A stretch of 64,000 nucleotides of DNA from an uncultured Ruminococcus sp. (GCA_902794395.1 CADBHB010000002.1:28104-92103); one strand, 5' to 3'. Positions 51,372-60,990 are shown, counted from the stretch's first letter. Numbers and translations are program-made. Notes: generated by a model from the letters alone, not told the origin.

Positions 51372-52172
51372 TCAGCTTCCGGCGCTCTCATATGCGCGTA
51401 TTCCCCTGTGCCAGACGAAAACGCCCAGTCCCATAAGCACCACCGCCGCCAAAACGGGCATGCCCAGATTGAACAGCGGATCCTTGCCCTTTAGGATGAA
51501 CAGCGCGGGATAGTAAGAGGTGAGGGCAAACGGGATGATGTATGTGATGACGTTCTGCACCACGCGGCTGTAGATGGACGCGGGGTACTTGGCGAAATCG
51601 CTGAACATATAGAACATATAGATCACGTTGCCGCTGCGCTTCGTCCAAAACGCCACCGAGGCGGTGATGGTCTTGACGCCGGTAAAGATCAGCGTTATGA
51701 AGGGAATCATAAAAATCATCGCCAAAACCCTGAACACATCCCAGTCCGCGCTTATCGCCGGAATCGAGACGCAGACCAGCGCTATGCCCATTATCAGCTC
51801 GCCGAGCGCGTCTATCTGTATCTTCTCGGAAAGCACATGAAACAGGGTGTTTACAGGTCGGGTGAGGTACTTGTCAAAGTCGCCCTTCCTAACGATGAAA
51901 AAGCCGACATTCCACAGGTTGTCAAAGTAAAAGTGGTCGATGCCCTTGGGTATCAGCGACAACCCGTAGATGAAAATGACCTCGTTGACGCTCCAGCCCA
52001 TAAGGTCGGGCACCCTGCTGAAGATTATCCACAAAAACAAAAGGTTTGAGAGCTGCACCAAAAAGAAGCTGATTATGCCGACGATGAAGTCGCCCTTGTA
52101 CTCCATCATGCGCTTAAATTCCTGCGCCATGAAAATGCGGTGGATTCGATACATCCTCTTTAGTTTTTTCAT
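51372..52172 (-). CDS. ABC-2 exporter permease B (COG3694-like)
   Basis: The 266-residue membrane protein has six predicted helices; it begins MYRIHRIFMAQEFKRMMEYKGDFIVGIISFFLVQL, the typical entry of the COG3694 family. It is the last gene of a three-gene exporter set in which the genes lie close together (4 bases to the next). With the second permease and the ATPase it forms a heterodimeric exporter. Substrate unknown; the family is often linked to multidrug or lipid export. Confidence 0.88.
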   Translation of the reverse strand: MKKLKRMYRIHRIFMAQEFKRMMEYKGDFIVGIISFFLVQLSNLLFLWIIFSRVPDLMGWSVNEVIFIYGLSLIPKGIDHFYFDNLWNVGFFIVRKGDFDKYLTRPVNTLFHVLSEKIQIDALGELIMGIALVCVSIPAISADWDVFRVLAMIFMIPFITLIFTGVKTITASVAFWTKRSGNVIYMFYMFSDFAKYPASIYSRVVQNVITYIIPFALTSYYPALFILKGKDPLFNLGMPVLAAVVLMGLGVFVWHRGIRAYESAGS

Positions 52173-52176
52173 AGCT

Positions 52177-52995
52177 CTATCCCCCCTGTACCGTCAGACG
52201 CTTTACCGAGCTTCTCCAAAGCAGCTTGGACAGCCCGAAGAAAAACAGCGCCCAAAACGCCTGCAGCCCCAGGAAATACAGTAACTCTGCCCCACCGTAC
52301 TTGCCCATATATATCATAACGGGCGTGTAGTTAAGCGAGGCGAAGGGCAGCAGCAAAAACACCTTTTCCAGCGCGCCCGGCAAAAACGAAAGCGGGATGA
52401 CAGTTCCCGACAAAAAGCCTATGACGGCGTTTTTCATCATGTTGGCGCCCCACAGGTATTTGATTATAAAGGCGATGAAACCGAAGCAAATGTTAAAATA
52501 AAAATTTATCAGGTAGGCGAGCACGCAGCTGAGGATGTAGAGCAGCAGGCAGGTGATATTGAACTGCACCGCTCCGCCCAGGACGGTGCGGATGATCTCT
52601 ACCGCGGCTATCATAGGTACGGCGATTGCTATCTCGGTCGGCAGCTTGTTGCCCAGCTCCTGAAACAGAAACGTCGCGTTGTAGCTAACGGGCTTTATGA
52701 GCCGCATGGCAATAGCACCGTCGCGTATCTCCTCGCCCACCACATAGGCGCCGTCGCTGGCTATTATCGTGCCGGTCAAAAACATAAGCACTATATACAC
52801 CACCATCTGCGGCATGCTAAAGCCGCTCATGGTACCGCCTCCGCCCGACCTGTACACCGCCGCCCAGATGAAGTACGCCACAAAGCAAGCCAGAGCGTTG
52901 CCCAGCATATAGAATATCCAGTTGACGCGGTAGGTAGCCACCTCCTGTATTCCCGCATTGATAAACGGAAGGTAGATTTTCAGCTTGCGCTTCAT
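52177..52995 (-). CDS. ABC-2 exporter permease A (COG4587-like)
   Basis: The 272-residue protein begins with a polar stretch (KRKLKIYLPFINAGIQEVATYRVNWIFYMLG), then has six hydrophobic segments. It contains the GEEIRDGAIAMRLIKPVSY loop and ANMMKNAVIGFLSGTVIPLSF segment of the COG4587 family. It overlaps the ATPase end by 4 bases. The two permeases differ in sequence and together form the membrane path of the exporter. Confidence 0.88.
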   Translation of the reverse strand: MKRKLKIYLPFINAGIQEVATYRVNWIFYMLGNALACFVAYFIWAAVYRSGGGGTMSGFSMPQMVVYIVLMFLTGTIIASDGAYVVGEEIRDGAIAMRLIKPVSYNATFLFQELGNKLPTEIAIAVPMIAAVEIIRTVLGGAVQFNITCLLLYILSCVLAYLINFYFNICFGFIAFIIKYLWGANMMKNAVIGFLSGTVIPLSFLPGALEKVFLLLPFASLNYTPVMIYMGKYGGAELLYFLGLQAFWALFFFGLSKLLWRSSVKRLTVQGG

Positions 52996-53999
52996 CCATC
53001 CACCCCCTGCTCGTACAGTCTGCGGATGATCTCCTCGATGTCGGCGTCCTTGACGCTTATGTCGCTGACGCTTATCTTGCCCAGCGTGTATGACAGCATA
53101 TCCGACACCGGCACGGCGGCGCTGTTGAACCGCACCTTTACGCTTTTGCCCTCGCCCTCCAGGCTGAGGTCGTCCGCGCCCAGCTTGAAGTGACCGGTGT
53201 AGTCAAGCGTCTTTACGGCATTGGGCGTTCCCGTTTCAAAGGAAAGCTCGCGTATCTGTCCGTACTCGGCCTTAAGCGCGGCGATAGTGCCGTCAAAGAC
53301 CTTGCTTCCCTTGTCGATCATTACTATGCGCTTTGAAAGCTGCTCAATGTCCGCTAGGTCGTGGGTGGTCAGGATGACGGTGGTTTTTTCGCGGCTGTTG
53401 ATGTGCTCTATCGCCCTGCGGATGTTGTCCTTGACCACCACATCCAGCCCGATGGTAGGCTCGTCCAAAAAGAGCACCTTGGGACTGTGAAGCAGCGAGG
53501 CGGCTATGTCCGCCCGCATACGCTGACCCAGCGAGAGCGTGCGCACGGGGCTCGAGATGAAATCGTCCAGCTCAAGCACCTCGTTGAGGAAAGCCATGCG
53601 CTTTTTATAGCTGTCGTCGGGCACCTCGTATATCTCCTTCAGCACACCGTAGGTTTCCCTGAGCGGCAGATCCCACCACAGCTGTGTGCGCTGTCCGAAA
53701 ACGACGCCGATCTCCTTTACGTAGCTTTTGCGGTTTTTTACGGGGTTTTTGCCGTTGATGGTGCAGCTGCCGGAGGTGGGCGTCAGTATGCCCGTAAGCA
53801 TTTTTATCACGGTGCTTTTGCCCGCGCCGTTAGGACCAATAAAGCCGAGTATCTCGCCTTCGGCGACCTCAAAGCTGATGTCGCGCACGGCTGTTACCTT
53901 CTCGGTCTTCGGCTTGAACAGCGACTTTATGCTGCCCTTCAAGCCCGGCTCCTTTACAGTCTTTTTGAACTCTTTTCTGAGCTTGTCTGCCGTTATCAT
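52992..53999 (-). CDS. ABC exporter ATPase (COG4586-like)
   Basis: The 335-residue ABC protein has Walker A GFIGPNGAGKSTVIKML, signature TLSLGQRMRADIAASLLHSP, Walker B VLFLDEPTIGLDV and H-loop ILTTHDLADIEQL. The signature has Leu-Gly-Gln in place of the usual Gly-Gly-Gln, which is common in this COG4586 group. The C-terminal 100 residues form an additional alpha/beta domain. It energises the two permeases downstream. Confidence 0.93.
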   Translation of the reverse strand: MITADKLRKEFKKTVKEPGLKGSIKSLFKPKTEKVTAVRDISFEVAEGEILGFIGPNGAGKSTVIKMLTGILTPTSGSCTINGKNPVKNRKSYVKEIGVVFGQRTQLWWDLPLRETYGVLKEIYEVPDDSYKKRMAFLNEVLELDDFISSPVRTLSLGQRMRADIAASLLHSPKVLFLDEPTIGLDVVVKDNIRRAIEHINSREKTTVILTTHDLADIEQLSKRIVMIDKGSKVFDGTIAALKAEYGQIRELSFETGTPNAVKTLDYTGHFKLGADDLSLEGEGKSVKVRFNSAAVPVSDMLSYTLGKISVSDISVKDADIEEIIRRLYEQGVDG

Positions 54000-54250
54000 G
54001 TATTCACTCCGTTTTTACGAGGCGGCTGCGCGCCCTTTGGTACTTATCAGTCATTATCATACCAGATTTGCGGGTATTTGTCTATAGAATGACCCGCCGA
54101 CCTTTTCATAAACCTTCAAAAAACAATAAAACTTCCTAAGTTTTTTAATCATTTTTTAAGTTTTCCGTTTTATGATGGTCTTGAACAAGAGGTTTTGTCG
54201 CGCAGAAGCTTACGGCAAAATCAAAAAGATAACCGAAAGGAGTTATTCAT

Positions 54251-56821
54251 ATGACAAAGAAAATCTTCTCCGTGATACTGGCTCTGGCGCTGGTATTGAC
54301 CTTCACCGTCTCCGCCGCGGCGGCGACAGCCGAAGATTCCTCAGCCGTCGGCGACACTGTCGCCCAAAGCGCGGTGCTGACCTTTTCGGACACCGCGATA
54401 ACGGAAACGTCCGCCGGCAGCGGCTACGCCATTGACGGAACAACGCTTACCATCACGGCGGCGGGCACCTACCGCATAGGCGGAAGCTGCTGTGAGGGCG
54501 CGATCGTCGTCGGCAAGGGTCTGAGCGGCGTCACGCTCATTTTGGATGATCTTACCCTCACTTCCTCGACTACGGCGCCTATCGTCGTCAAAAAGTCGGC
54601 GACCGTAAACATCCATCTTGAAGGCACCTCAACTATCACCGACAACGAGGATCCCGCAAACGAGACCTCAACCGACACCACTGTAGCGGAAGCCTTTGAA
54701 GGCGCGGCGATAAAGGTAAAGAGCGGTTCCGCCGTTACCTTCTGCGGCGACGGAAGCCTTGAGCTCGCAGCTAACGCGAAGAACGGCATAAAGGGCGGCT
54801 CGACCGCTTCGCTGATCTTCAACCAGAGCGGCACCATCAACGTAAGCGGCAGCGCCAACTACTACGGCGCTTCTACCTCAGGCGCGGCGGTCAACAACGG
54901 CATCGCCTGCGACGGCAGCATAGTCATCAATCGGGGCACCTACATCATCAAAGCCGCTAACGACGGCATCAAGAGCGCGCCCGACGCGACGAATGAAACC
55001 GAAGGAACGGTTATCGACACCGATTCCGCAGGCACCGTGACCATAAACGGCGGCACCTTTGATATTGACGTAGACGGCGACGGCATACAGGCGGATACCG
55101 AGCTGAACATCAACGGCGGCACCTTTGACATCCAAACCTGGAAGGGCAGCAGCGTATGGAACGATACGCTTGCGGCTTCCTACAGCTGCAAGGGTCTTAA
55201 AGCCTCGGGCGACCGCGCCGCAGAGGCGGAGCTTGAGCCTGCGCTAAACATCACGGGCGGCACCTTTACGCTGAACACGGGCGATGACGCGATCCATTCC
55301 GACGCCTACGCCACCGTTAACGGCGGCACCTTCACCATTTCGACAGGCGACGACGGTATGCACGGCGACACCTCGCTTATCATCGGCACAGAGAACGGAT
55401 ATGAGCGCGACCCCGACATAACCATCAACAGCTCTTATGAGGGACTTGAGGGCGGCACTGTCTACATGTATTCAGGACGCGCTTATGTTGTCGCGAGTGA
55501 CGACGGCGTCAACGCCGCAGGCGGCAGCGGCAACGGCTCCGACCCGGGCGCGGGCGGCGGAAACACGTTCAATCCCGGTGGCGGCGGCCCCGGCGGACGT
55601 CCCGGCGGCGGCTTCAACCCCGGCGGCGGCACTGCTCCGGGCGGCGATCAGTCATCCTCCTCGGGAGATTACAACATTTATATCTACGGCGGCGATTTGT
55701 ATGTTAACTGCACCGGCGACGGCATTGATTCCAACGGCGGGCTGTATCTCTACGGCGGCACCCAGGCTGTGTTCAGCATGCAGTCCGGCGGCGACAACTC
55801 TGCCCTCGACGCAGACGGCACCGTATCTATTCAAGGCGCGACTGTCTTTACGGCGGGCACTACCGGAATGGACGGCTCCGCTCAGTCAAGCTGGTTCGGC
55901 AGCGATCAAAAATACTCCGCAAACTCCTCAAGCTATTCATCCGGCAAGATCATCAACACCACCGCGGGCAGCGGCGGCAGCACGGTATTCAGCTATACGC
56001 TTCCGAGAAACGTCAACTACATCATGGCTTCATGGCCTTCAACAGTATCCGGCAGCACGCCTTCGTTCACGACCGCTTCAAGCGTAACAGCCTGCAAGGG
56101 CGGCTCTTGGAGCCATAACTGGGACACAGGCACTATAACGACCGCGGCGACTTCCGCTTCTGCCGGGGTAATGACCTACACCTGCACCAAATGCGGCGCG
56201 ACAGAACAGCAGACCATACCCATGACGATTTCCTTTGACGCCTGCGATCACTCCGTAGAGCAGGAGACGATCGCCGACGAGGGCTACACGGTCACCTTTG
56301 CGGGCGACAGCGGCGTAAGCTCCGTCACGGTATATAAAACGCAGGACTATAACGGCGAAAGCGAATCCGTTTCCGCGACCGGAACGACCGTTTCGCGCAG
56401 CAGCTCCACCGGAGAACCCGACTCAAGCGGCGACGGTCAGGTGAATTTCACCGTCGTGCTAAAGGGCGGCTACACCTTAAGCTCGGTGACCGCATCTGGC
56501 TCTTACAAGAATCTCAAGGATACAGACGTTAAAAACACCTACCGCGTCACCAAGATCAACGGCGAGGTGACTGTCACGATAACGACCGAACAGGCTGAAC
56601 CGACCGTAGAGTATCTTATCGGCGATGCTGACGGCAACGGCAAGGTAAACGTCAACGACATAACCGCTATACAAAGACACCTTGCTCAGGTAGAAACGCT
56701 TACAGGCACCTGCCTTGCAAACGCCGACGCGAACTGCGACGGCGAAGTGGACATAAACGACGCAACGCTTTTACAAATGTATCTGGCGGAGTTTGATGTT
56801 GTGCTTGGAGCGTCGTCGTGA
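54251..56821 (+). CDS. Secreted carbohydrate-binding protein (Cthe_2159-like) with dockerin
   Basis: The 856-residue protein has a signal peptide (1-25), a large repetitive beta-helix region (about 30-600) with repeated GGTF motifs (INGGTFDIDVDGDGIQAD), a Gly/Pro-rich linker near 430-475 (NPGGGGPGGRPGGG), a C-terminal Ig-like segment and a type I dockerin (792-852: GDADGNGKVNVNDITAIQRHL, NADANCDGEVDINDATLLQMYL, two calcium loops). The beta-helix fits the Cthe_2159/DUF4353 carbohydrate-binding family. The dockerin implies attachment to a cohesin-bearing scaffold; none is in the window. The start follows GAAAGGAG. Confidence 0.9.
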   Translation: MTKKIFSVILALALVLTFTVSAAAATAEDSSAVGDTVAQSAVLTFSDTAITETSAGSGYAIDGTTLTITAAGTYRIGGSCCEGAIVVGKGLSGVTLILDDLTLTSSTTAPIVVKKSATVNIHLEGTSTITDNEDPANETSTDTTVAEAFEGAAIKVKSGSAVTFCGDGSLELAANAKNGIKGGSTASLIFNQSGTINVSGSANYYGASTSGAAVNNGIACDGSIVINRGTYIIKAANDGIKSAPDATNETEGTVIDTDSAGTVTINGGTFDIDVDGDGIQADTELNINGGTFDIQTWKGSSVWNDTLAASYSCKGLKASGDRAAEAELEPALNITGGTFTLNTGDDAIHSDAYATVNGGTFTISTGDDGMHGDTSLIIGTENGYERDPDITINSSYEGLEGGTVYMYSGRAYVVASDDGVNAAGGSGNGSDPGAGGGNTFNPGGGGPGGRPGGGFNPGGGTAPGGDQSSSSGDYNIYIYGGDLYVNCTGDGIDSNGGLYLYGGTQAVFSMQSGGDNSALDADGTVSIQGATVFTAGTTGMDGSAQSSWFGSDQKYSANSSSYSSGKIINTTAGSGGSTVFSYTLPRNVNYIMASWPSTVSGSTPSFTTASSVTACKGGSWSHNWDTGTITTAATSASAGVMTYTCTKCGATEQQTIPMTISFDACDHSVEQETIADEGYTVTFAGDSGVSSVTVYKTQDYNGESESVSATGTTVSRSSSTGEPDSSGDGQVNFTVVLKGGYTLSSVTASGSYKNLKDTDVKNTYRVTKINGEVTVTITTEQAEPTVEYLIGDADGNGKVNVNDITAIQRHLAQVETLTGTCLANADANCDGEVDINDATLLQMYLAEFDVVLGASS

Positions 56822-56868
56822 TGCTCCCGCGCTGCCAAGGCATTGATATAATATAACCGTATATAGCG

Positions 56869-56900
56869 AACTGCTCTCCCGTAAAACAGGAGAGCAGTTT
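56869..56900. terminator. Terminator after the dockerin protein gene
   Basis: AACTGCTCTCC and GGAGAGCAGTT pair around CGTAAAACA, followed by TGTTGTTATTTTT on the plus strand. It also serves the converging GNAT gene. Confidence 0.75.
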
Positions 56901-56916
56901 GTTGTTATTTTTATTA

Positions 56917-57444
56917 CTATTCGTCCATCCTCTTTTCAAAACGGAACATACCCGCCGGAAACTGACTGTCAAGGTCGCTGTCAGGCTCGTTTTCCATAGG
57001 GTGACGGCTGTTGTAAAATTCCACTATACGGAAGCCGCAGCGGTTGACGTAGAAATGGATGTTCCGCGTTTCAAAATACGGGGTTACGGTCTCCCACACC
57101 TTCACCTGCGGATACAGCTTTTCCGCCTCGCACCACGCGGCATAGCCGATGCCCCTGCTGTGCTCCCCGGGAGCTACAAAGAGCAGCTCAAGCTCGCCGT
57201 GAGCACCGTCGGTTTTCACTATAATGCCGCCGACCTTCCTGTCGCCGCAAACTATGCGGTAGGCTTCGCCGTCGTCGATACACCGCTCGATGGTTTCTTT
57301 TGAGATTATCTGATCTTCTTCTTCAAAATGATCGTCGCGGCGTCCGAATTCCTCCAACGCGCCGTAATTGAACGCCTCCTGATTGTCGAGAATGAACTGC
57401 TCCCTGTCATCAGGCTGCAGCGGTATCAGCTTTACCTTTTCCAT
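56917..57444 (-). CDS. GNAT-family N-acetyltransferase
   Basis: The protein has 175 residues from an ATG at 57444, after AGAGGTGACGAT. The GNAT core is visible: KVGGIIVKTDGAHGELELLFVAPGEHSRGIGYAAW, where ELLFVAPGEHSRGIG is the acetyl-CoA pyrophosphate loop. It transfers acetyl groups to a small molecule or peptide of unknown identity. Its start lies 17 bases downstream of the PNPOx-like gene's stop, so the two are co-transcribed. Confidence 0.85.
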   Translation of the reverse strand: MEKVKLIPLQPDDREQFILDNQEAFNYGALEEFGRRDDHFEEEDQIISKETIERCIDDGEAYRIVCGDRKVGGIIVKTDGAHGELELLFVAPGEHSRGIGYAAWCEAEKLYPQVKVWETVTPYFETRNIHFYVNRCGFRIVEFYNSRHPMENEPDSDLDSQFPAGMFRFEKRMDE

Positions 57445-57461
57445 ATCGTCACCTCTGTTTA

Positions 57462-57932
57462 TCAATGCTTCGCCTTGCAGGAAAGCTTATTGACCTTAAG
57501 CTTAAAAACGGCTGTCTTTTTCAGCGCCGATTCATCATACGAAAAGCCGACGTTGCCCGTTGCCTGCTTCATTATCAGCTCCAACGCCTCTGTTTTTTCT
57601 TCGGTATCATTGACGAGCGAAAGCACGCCGTTGCCGATAACGCTTTGATAGCACGCGGAATAGCTGCAGGCTTTTTCGGCGGGCAACAGTCTGTACTCGC
57701 CGTCTATCTCAAAGCCCACATCGGGGTTTGACAGCGCAAGAACATACTTACGCCCCGCGTTCGCTCCGTGAAAATAAAAGGTATATTCGCCGTTCTCGGT
57801 TTTGAAGCCGTAATTGACCGGCACGATATACACCTCGCCGTCATCATAAAAACCGACCCTAATTATCTGCTGTTCAAAAAGGAAACGTTCTATTTCCCTA
57901 CTGTCGGTGATCTCTCTGTCGTTTCTTCTCAT
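57462..57932 (-). CDS. Pyridoxamine-phosphate-oxidase-like flavoprotein (NimA type)
   Basis: The protein has 156 residues from ATG 57932, after GGAGGTGCAAG. It has the split-barrel FMN-binding pattern of NimA/PNPOx-like proteins: IIRVGFYDDGEVYIVPVNYGF, YFHGANAGRKYVLALSNPDVGFEID and ACSYSACYQSVIGNGVLSLV. Some family members reduce nitroimidazoles. The substrate here is unknown. It starts a two-gene transcript with the GNAT gene. Confidence 0.85.
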   Translation of the reverse strand: MRRNDREITDSREIERFLFEQQIIRVGFYDDGEVYIVPVNYGFKTENGEYTFYFHGANAGRKYVLALSNPDVGFEIDGEYRLLPAEKACSYSACYQSVIGNGVLSLVNDTEEKTEALELIMKQATGNVGFSYDESALKKTAVFKLKVNKLSCKAKH

Positions 57933-58045
57933 CTTGCACCTCCGTGCGGTCAAAATAACGGTGCGACCGTATAGCCGTCACCGAGCATCGCTTTACCCAA
58001 GCTGTTGTCGTTCACGTCATCCTCCGCAAATGCTTGTTTTTCATA

Positions 58046-58107
58046 TTGTATCACTTTCTAAGACGTCGCGTCAAGGCTTGACGAACCGATAAAAAAGGCA
58101 TATCATG
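58046..58107. promoter_or_regulatory. Divergent promoters for the PNPOx-like and hydrolase genes
   Basis: Minus strand: TTGACG (58075-58070) and TACAAT (58051-58046), 18 bases apart. Plus strand: TTGACG (58079-58084) and TATCAT (58102-58107), 17 bases apart. The -35 boxes lie almost back to back. Confidence 0.6.
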
Positions 58108-58125
58108 TATACGGGAGGGATACAG

Positions 58126-58950
58126 ATGAAATACGTATTATTGTCCGTCGCGGCGCTTGTCCTCTGCTTTGGTCTTAGCTTTTTTATAGCGGGTCAGGTA
58201 CGAAAAAGAATGAAGCGCAAGCCGCCGCATGCGGTGCATATTTTGATTTGCGTCGCCGCCGGGCTGACTGTAATCGGCGCTGCCTGCGCGATTTTTTTGA
58301 ATATCCATTACAAGGCGGACCGTAAAGCAATAGCCGCCTTTGCCGACAGCAGCGCGTCGAAGGTCACAAAAATCGACGACGGTTATTTTATCGACGGCAA
58401 GGGTGAGGACACCGCGCTGGTGTTTTATCCCGGCGCGAAGGTGGACACCGACGCTTATCTGCCGCTGATGTATCAACTTGCCGACAACGGCATCGACTGC
58501 TTTCTGCTGGAAATGCCTTTCAGGATGGCGATTTTCAACCCTAACGCCGCCGACAAGGTGATGGGTCGCTATGATTACGACACATGGCTGACCGCGGGTC
58601 ATTCCATGGGCGGCATGATAGCCGCAAGCTACGCCGCCGCTCACGAAAGCGTAGACGGCGTGGTGCTGCTCGCCGCCTATCCCACCAAGCAGCTCCCCGA
58701 GCACACCGCTCTGCTGTCGGTTTACGGCACCAACGACAAGGTGCTGGACCGAGGCGCTTATGAGAAATCGAAGAAATACTTTCCCGCCGACGCGGCAGAG
58801 GTAGTCATTGAGGGCGGCAACCACGCGCAGTTTGCCAACTACGGCAAGCAGTCGGGCGACGGTGAAGCGACGATCTCGCATGATGAACAGCAGGCGCAGA
58901 CCGTCAGCGCGATAATCGAATATGCAGAAAACATCAAAGGCTCGGAGTGA
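58126..58950 (+). CDS. Membrane-anchored alpha/beta hydrolase
   Basis: The ATG at 58126 follows GGGAGGGATACAG and gives 274 residues. Two N-terminal hydrophobic segments (about 3-20 and 37-60) anchor an alpha/beta-hydrolase domain with the nucleophile elbow TAGHSMGGMIAASYAA (Ser near 168), SVYGTNDKVLDR (Asp) and EGGNHAQF (His). The length and NYHYK... linker fit the dienelactone-hydrolase-like group. The substrate is unknown. Confidence 0.88.
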   Translation: MKYVLLSVAALVLCFGLSFFIAGQVRKRMKRKPPHAVHILICVAAGLTVIGAACAIFLNIHYKADRKAIAAFADSSASKVTKIDDGYFIDGKGEDTALVFYPGAKVDTDAYLPLMYQLADNGIDCFLLEMPFRMAIFNPNAADKVMGRYDYDTWLTAGHSMGGMIAASYAAAHESVDGVVLLAAYPTKQLPEHTALLSVYGTNDKVLDRGAYEKSKKYFPADAAEVVIEGGNHAQFANYGKQSGDGEATISHDEQQAQTVSAIIEYAENIKGSE

Positions 58951-58965
58951 CCCGAGCCTTTTTTA
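58937..58965 (+). terminator. Terminator after the alpha/beta hydrolase gene
   Basis: AAGGCTCGG, AGTGA and CCGAGCC form a stem followed by TTTTTTA; it overlaps the last codons of the gene. Confidence 0.8.
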
Positions 58966-59044
58966 TATGATAGTAAAGCACGACATTCCGCAGGTCTGCC
59001 GGTCAAAACCCGCGCCGCGCAAAGCAGCCGGCACAGGCGCGTTT

Positions 59045-59521
59045 TTACTCTCTTGAGATAAAGTGCTTTGTTTCCCTGTCGTTTTCAAAATCGACGGTCC
59101 TGTAAAAATCGGGATATATCGTCACGCCGTCGCAGTCATCGAGGTCTATCCATTCGAGATACTCGCCGCCGGGTCCTCCGTCGGTTTTATGACCGTTTTC
59201 GATTTGCAGGAGCTTTTCGTTCGGCTTCACGCAAAAGAAGCAGGATACCTCATGGAAGAACACGCCGTCGTCATCGGTGAAGAAGTTCTCGTGTATACAG
59301 GCAAGGCGATCAAGCTCGCAGTCAATGCCAGTTTCCTCCTTCAGTTCGCGCAAGGCGGCTTCCTCCATACTCTCGCCAAAGCGAACACGTCCGCCGACTG
59401 AATAGTAAAACGCGCGTTCCTCGTTTGGGTTTCGCGCCATCAGTATTTTTCTGCCGTTTGTTACGATCACGCCCACACGGTAATTGAATTTTCCAAGCTC
59501 CGTCATAAATGTGCAGTCCAT
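59045..59521 (-). CDS. NUDIX hydrolase
   Basis: This 158-residue protein has a complete Nudix box: GGRVRFGESMEEAALRELKEETGID (about 43-67), with all metal-binding glutamates. The surrounding fold (YRVGVIVTNGRKILMARN, DGVFFHEVSCFFCVK) matches the MutT superfamily. It hydrolyses a nucleoside diphosphate linked to another moiety. The start follows GGGAGGGGC. Confidence 0.9.
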   Translation of the reverse strand: MDCTFMTELGKFNYRVGVIVTNGRKILMARNPNEERAFYYSVGGRVRFGESMEEAALRELKEETGIDCELDRLACIHENFFTDDDGVFFHEVSCFFCVKPNEKLLQIENGHKTDGGPGGEYLEWIDLDDCDGVTIYPDFYRTVDFENDRETKHFISRE

Positions 59522-59604
59522 AATGCCCCTCCCGTTTATGCGGCTTTATCTTTGTCGGAGATAAACCATAATCAAAAATCCTGTCAAAAAACGAGCTGCC
59601 GTAA

Positions 59605-60111
59605 TCAAAGAAACTCGTCTTTCCCGATCTCCATTTCAATGACGTTACAAGGCTCGCCTTTTGTTATCCCTGCGTCAGCGAAGCCGACCTTTTGATAGCA
59701 GCGGTGCGCTATGGCGTTGTTCTCAAAAACGCCGATAGTCACCTTTTCCGCACCGAGAAAGTCAAAGGCGTAGGTGAGTCCCAGACGGAGCATTTGTGTG
59801 CCATAGCCCTTGCCCCTCGCGGCGCTGTCAACGACGACCCAGCCGAAGCGGAGCAGCTTCCTGTCGCCGTTGAGATACCTCATTATAAAGTGTCCGACAA
59901 TACCGTTATCATCAAACGCCGTCCACGGATAAAAGTTATCAGGCTCTGCGCAGTCGCCGTTATTCTTACGGTATTTTTCATCAATGGTTTCCGCTGATAT
60001 CGGGTATTCTCCGAAGCGTTCTCCGCCCCACTTTGTGAACACGTCTTTATCTTCCACCCATTTCGCGATCGTCTGCGCGTCGCAGCTTTTATATGGTCTT
60101 AGCTTCAGCAT
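59605..60111 (-). CDS. GNAT-family N-acetyltransferase (RimJ/RimL-like)
   Basis: This 168-residue GNAT protein has LKLRPYKSCDAQTIAKWVEDKDVF at the N terminus, and the acetyl-CoA loop VVVDSAARGKGYGTQMLRLGLTYAFD. A late EKVTIGVFENNAIAHRCYQKVGF matches RimJ/RimL-type acetyltransferases. It modifies a ribosomal protein, peptide or small molecule. The ends of the gene lie apart from the NUDIX gene by about 80 bases. Confidence 0.88.
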   Translation of the reverse strand: MLKLRPYKSCDAQTIAKWVEDKDVFTKWGGERFGEYPISAETIDEKYRKNNGDCAEPDNFYPWTAFDDNGIVGHFIMRYLNGDRKLLRFGWVVVDSAARGKGYGTQMLRLGLTYAFDFLGAEKVTIGVFENNAIAHRCYQKVGFADAGITKGEPCNVIEMEIGKDEFL

Positions 60112-60231
60112 AACCGCATACTCTCTTTCACATGTTGATACTGATTATTGTACTCTGTTTCGCGTCAATGTCAAGAGAAAACGGTTGGCTTTTTCCGCTT
60201 TCCGTGGTATGATAATAAGGGAGTGAGGAGA

Positions 60232-60984
60232 ATGATAATCTATTTCAGCGGAACGGGCAACTGCAAATATGTCGCCGAACAGATAGCGGCGGCGACGAAT
60301 GACAAAGCCGTGTCGATCGAAAACTGCGGCAAACAAATCCATATCAAACACGGCGAAAACCTCGGCGTGGTATTTCCCACTCACTTTTGGGAGGTACCGG
60401 CGATCATGCGCGATTTTATGAAGCAGGCGACTATCACCGCCGACAAGAGCGCCTACGCCTTTACCGTCGCGACCTACGGCACCACGCCCGGGTGCAGCGG
60501 TACGGATATGAAGAAGCTGCTGCAAAAACACGGTGTTGATCTATGCGCGGCGTTCAGCGTCAAAATGCCCGACAACTGGACGCCGGTGTTTGACCTCAGC
60601 GACCCCGAAAAGGTGCGACGTCAAAACGAGAACGCCGACAAACAGCTTGCCGCCGTGATCGGCAAAATCCAATCAAAAGCTACAGGCAATCACGCGAATC
60701 CGAAAGCGCCGTATGCCGTGAGAAAACTATCCGACAGGCTGTACGACAAAGCGCGGCGCACCTCCAATTTCACGGTGGAGGAATGCTGTATCGGCTGCGG
60801 CATGTGCGCGAAAAAATGTCCGGTGCAGGCGATCGAAATGCAGCACAAAAAACCTGTTTGGACAAAGGCACAATGCACCCTCTGTCTGCGCTGTCTGCAC
60901 TTCTGCCCGAAATTCGCCATTCAATACGGCGACGGCAAAACCAGGCAGCACGGTCAGTATCATCATCCGAAGGTTGATATTTAG
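60232..60984 (+). CDS. EFR1-type flavodoxin-ferredoxin fusion protein
   Basis: The ATG at 60232 follows GAGGAGA. This 250-residue protein has an N-terminal flavodoxin-like domain (MIIYFSGTGNCKYVAEQIA) and two C-terminal [4Fe-4S] motifs (CCIGCGMCAKKCP, CTLCLRCLHFCP). This is the EFR1 family. It should transfer electrons between low-potential donors and flavin acceptors. It is transcribed alone, ends before a hairpin terminator, and marks the last GC-rich gene of the region. Confidence 0.9.
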   Translation: MIIYFSGTGNCKYVAEQIAAATNDKAVSIENCGKQIHIKHGENLGVVFPTHFWEVPAIMRDFMKQATITADKSAYAFTVATYGTTPGCSGTDMKKLLQKHGVDLCAAFSVKMPDNWTPVFDLSDPEKVRRQNENADKQLAAVIGKIQSKATGNHANPKAPYAVRKLSDRLYDKARRTSNFTVEECCIGCGMCAKKCPVQAIEMQHKKPVWTKAQCTLCLRCLHFCPKFAIQYGDGKTRQHGQYHHPKVDI

Positions 60985-60990
60985 GAAAGA

